Shown here: positions 6,882-7,056 of the stretch, piece after piece
How positions within the stretch are numbered: position 1 is the stretch's first letter
Layout: every line of letters starts with the position of its first letter
Source of the DNA: an uncultured Eubacterium sp.
GTDB lineage: Bacteria > Bacillota > Clostridia > Lachnospirales > Lachnospiraceae
Assembly: GCA_900551945.1 (NCBI GenBank)
Contig: URYE01000101.1
Coordinates: 1 to 7,056 of the forward strand
Length of the DNA stretch: 7,056 nt
Reading direction: 5' to 3'
The notes under the pieces: model-generated
What the model saw: the letters and a program-made list of their open reading frames with translations, nothing else
Told to the model about the DNA's origin: nothing
Database searches by the model: none
Position numbers and translations under genes: made by a program

Positions 6882-7001
6882 ATGGACTTTTTACTTTTTT
6901 TAGGACCAATCATTGGTGTTAGTATTTCTATTATTGCTACTGTAGTTATAGTATCTGTAGTAGGTGCTGTAGCCGGTACAGAAGAAGATGTTGAAGATTA
7001 A
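6882..7001 (+). CDS. 39-residue single-span membrane peptide, function unknown
   Basis: The short frame starts at ATG 6882 and ends at TAA 6999-7001. The product has an almost uninterrupted hydrophobic core from Phe3 to about Ala31, rich in Ile, Val, Gly, Ala and Ser. It ends in an acidic tail, TEEDVED (33-39). There are no Lys, Arg, Cys or His residues, so orientation in the membrane cannot be judged from the positive-inside rule. With an N-terminus of only Met-Asp before the span, the acidic tail is the only soluble part. An ideal ribosome binding site supports translation. The gene lies 119 bases after the activase fusion with no clear terminator between, so either read-through or its own promoter (the sigma-28-like site) could drive it. 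I do not recognise the family. It could be a regulatory micropeptide, a membrane-stress peptide or a type I toxin-like peptide, although toxins usually have basic tails. Confidence 0.6.
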   Translation: MDFLLFLGPIIGVSISIIATVVIVSVVGAVAGTEEDVED

Positions 7002-7027
7002 TCCAATTTAAAAACATTAAAATAATA

Positions 7028-7051
7028 GAGCTGTCGCACTAGCGAAAGTTT
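7028..7051 (+). terminator. Possible terminator hairpin, or left arm of one, cut by the window edge
   Basis: TCGC-ACTA-GCGA (7034-7045) is a perfect four-base-pair stem. It extends outward through one G-A mismatch by CT/AG and then wobble and A-T pairs to 7028/7051. It lies about 27 bases after the micropeptide stop. The T run after it is poor. The segment AGAGCTGTCGCACTA (7027-7041) also looks like the left arm of a longer stem whose right arm would lie beyond 7056; that is a guess. Confidence 0.3.
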
Positions 7052-7056
7052 ATACA

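Overview
The window is visibly AT-rich DNA with strong GGAGG-type ribosome binding sites, sigma-A-like promoters and long AT-rich intergenic gaps. It carries a large oxygen-sensitive-type 2-hydroxyacyl-CoA dehydratase activase fusion and a K+-type pyruvate kinase. Together these suggest a strictly anaerobic low-GC Firmicute, most likely a gut Lachnospiraceae-type clostridium (inference; no 16S or marker gene is present).

Layout. Positions 1-895 (minus strand) hold the N-terminal ~60% of pyruvate kinase; its 3' end lies beyond the left edge. Positions 896-1292 are non-coding. They hold a candidate pyk promoter, two AT-rich repeat structures and, next to the following gene, a clear intrinsic terminator read on the minus strand. 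Positions 1293-2288 (minus) encode a rhomboid-fold membrane protein that lacks the recognisable catalytic GxSG/His signature and ends in a cysteine/histidine zinc-binding-like tail. Positions 2289-2532 are a divergent promoter region. Positions 2533-6762 (plus) encode a 1409-residue fusion: two ATPase domains of the BadF/BadG/BcrA/BcrD (2-hydroxyglutaryl-CoA dehydratase activase) family in tandem, a small cysteine motif, a DUF2229-type region and a dehydratase D-component-like region. Positions 6882-7001 (plus) encode a 39-residue single-span membrane peptide with a good ribosome binding site. It is preceded by a candidate sigma-28 (motility sigma factor) promoter. The last ~55 bases hold a small hairpin that may be part of a terminator.

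How the genes relate. The two minus-strand genes are separated by the intrinsic terminator, so they are likely independent units. The rhomboid-like gene and the activase fusion are divergently transcribed from separate promoters about 70 bp apart. The fusion stands alone, with no separate dehydratase subunits, electron-transfer proteins or CoA-transferase in view. It therefore looks like a self-contained ATP-driven electron-transfer protein whose substrate cannot be read from the context. The most interesting points are its duplicated cluster-binding cysteine pairs with exactly the spacing of the characterised activase, a hairpin that appears to shorten an unusually long Shine-Dalgarno-to-ATG gap, the rhomboid pseudoprotease with a metal-binding tail, and the possibly motility-linked micropeptide. 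I see no mobile elements, CRISPR arrays, tRNA or rRNA genes.
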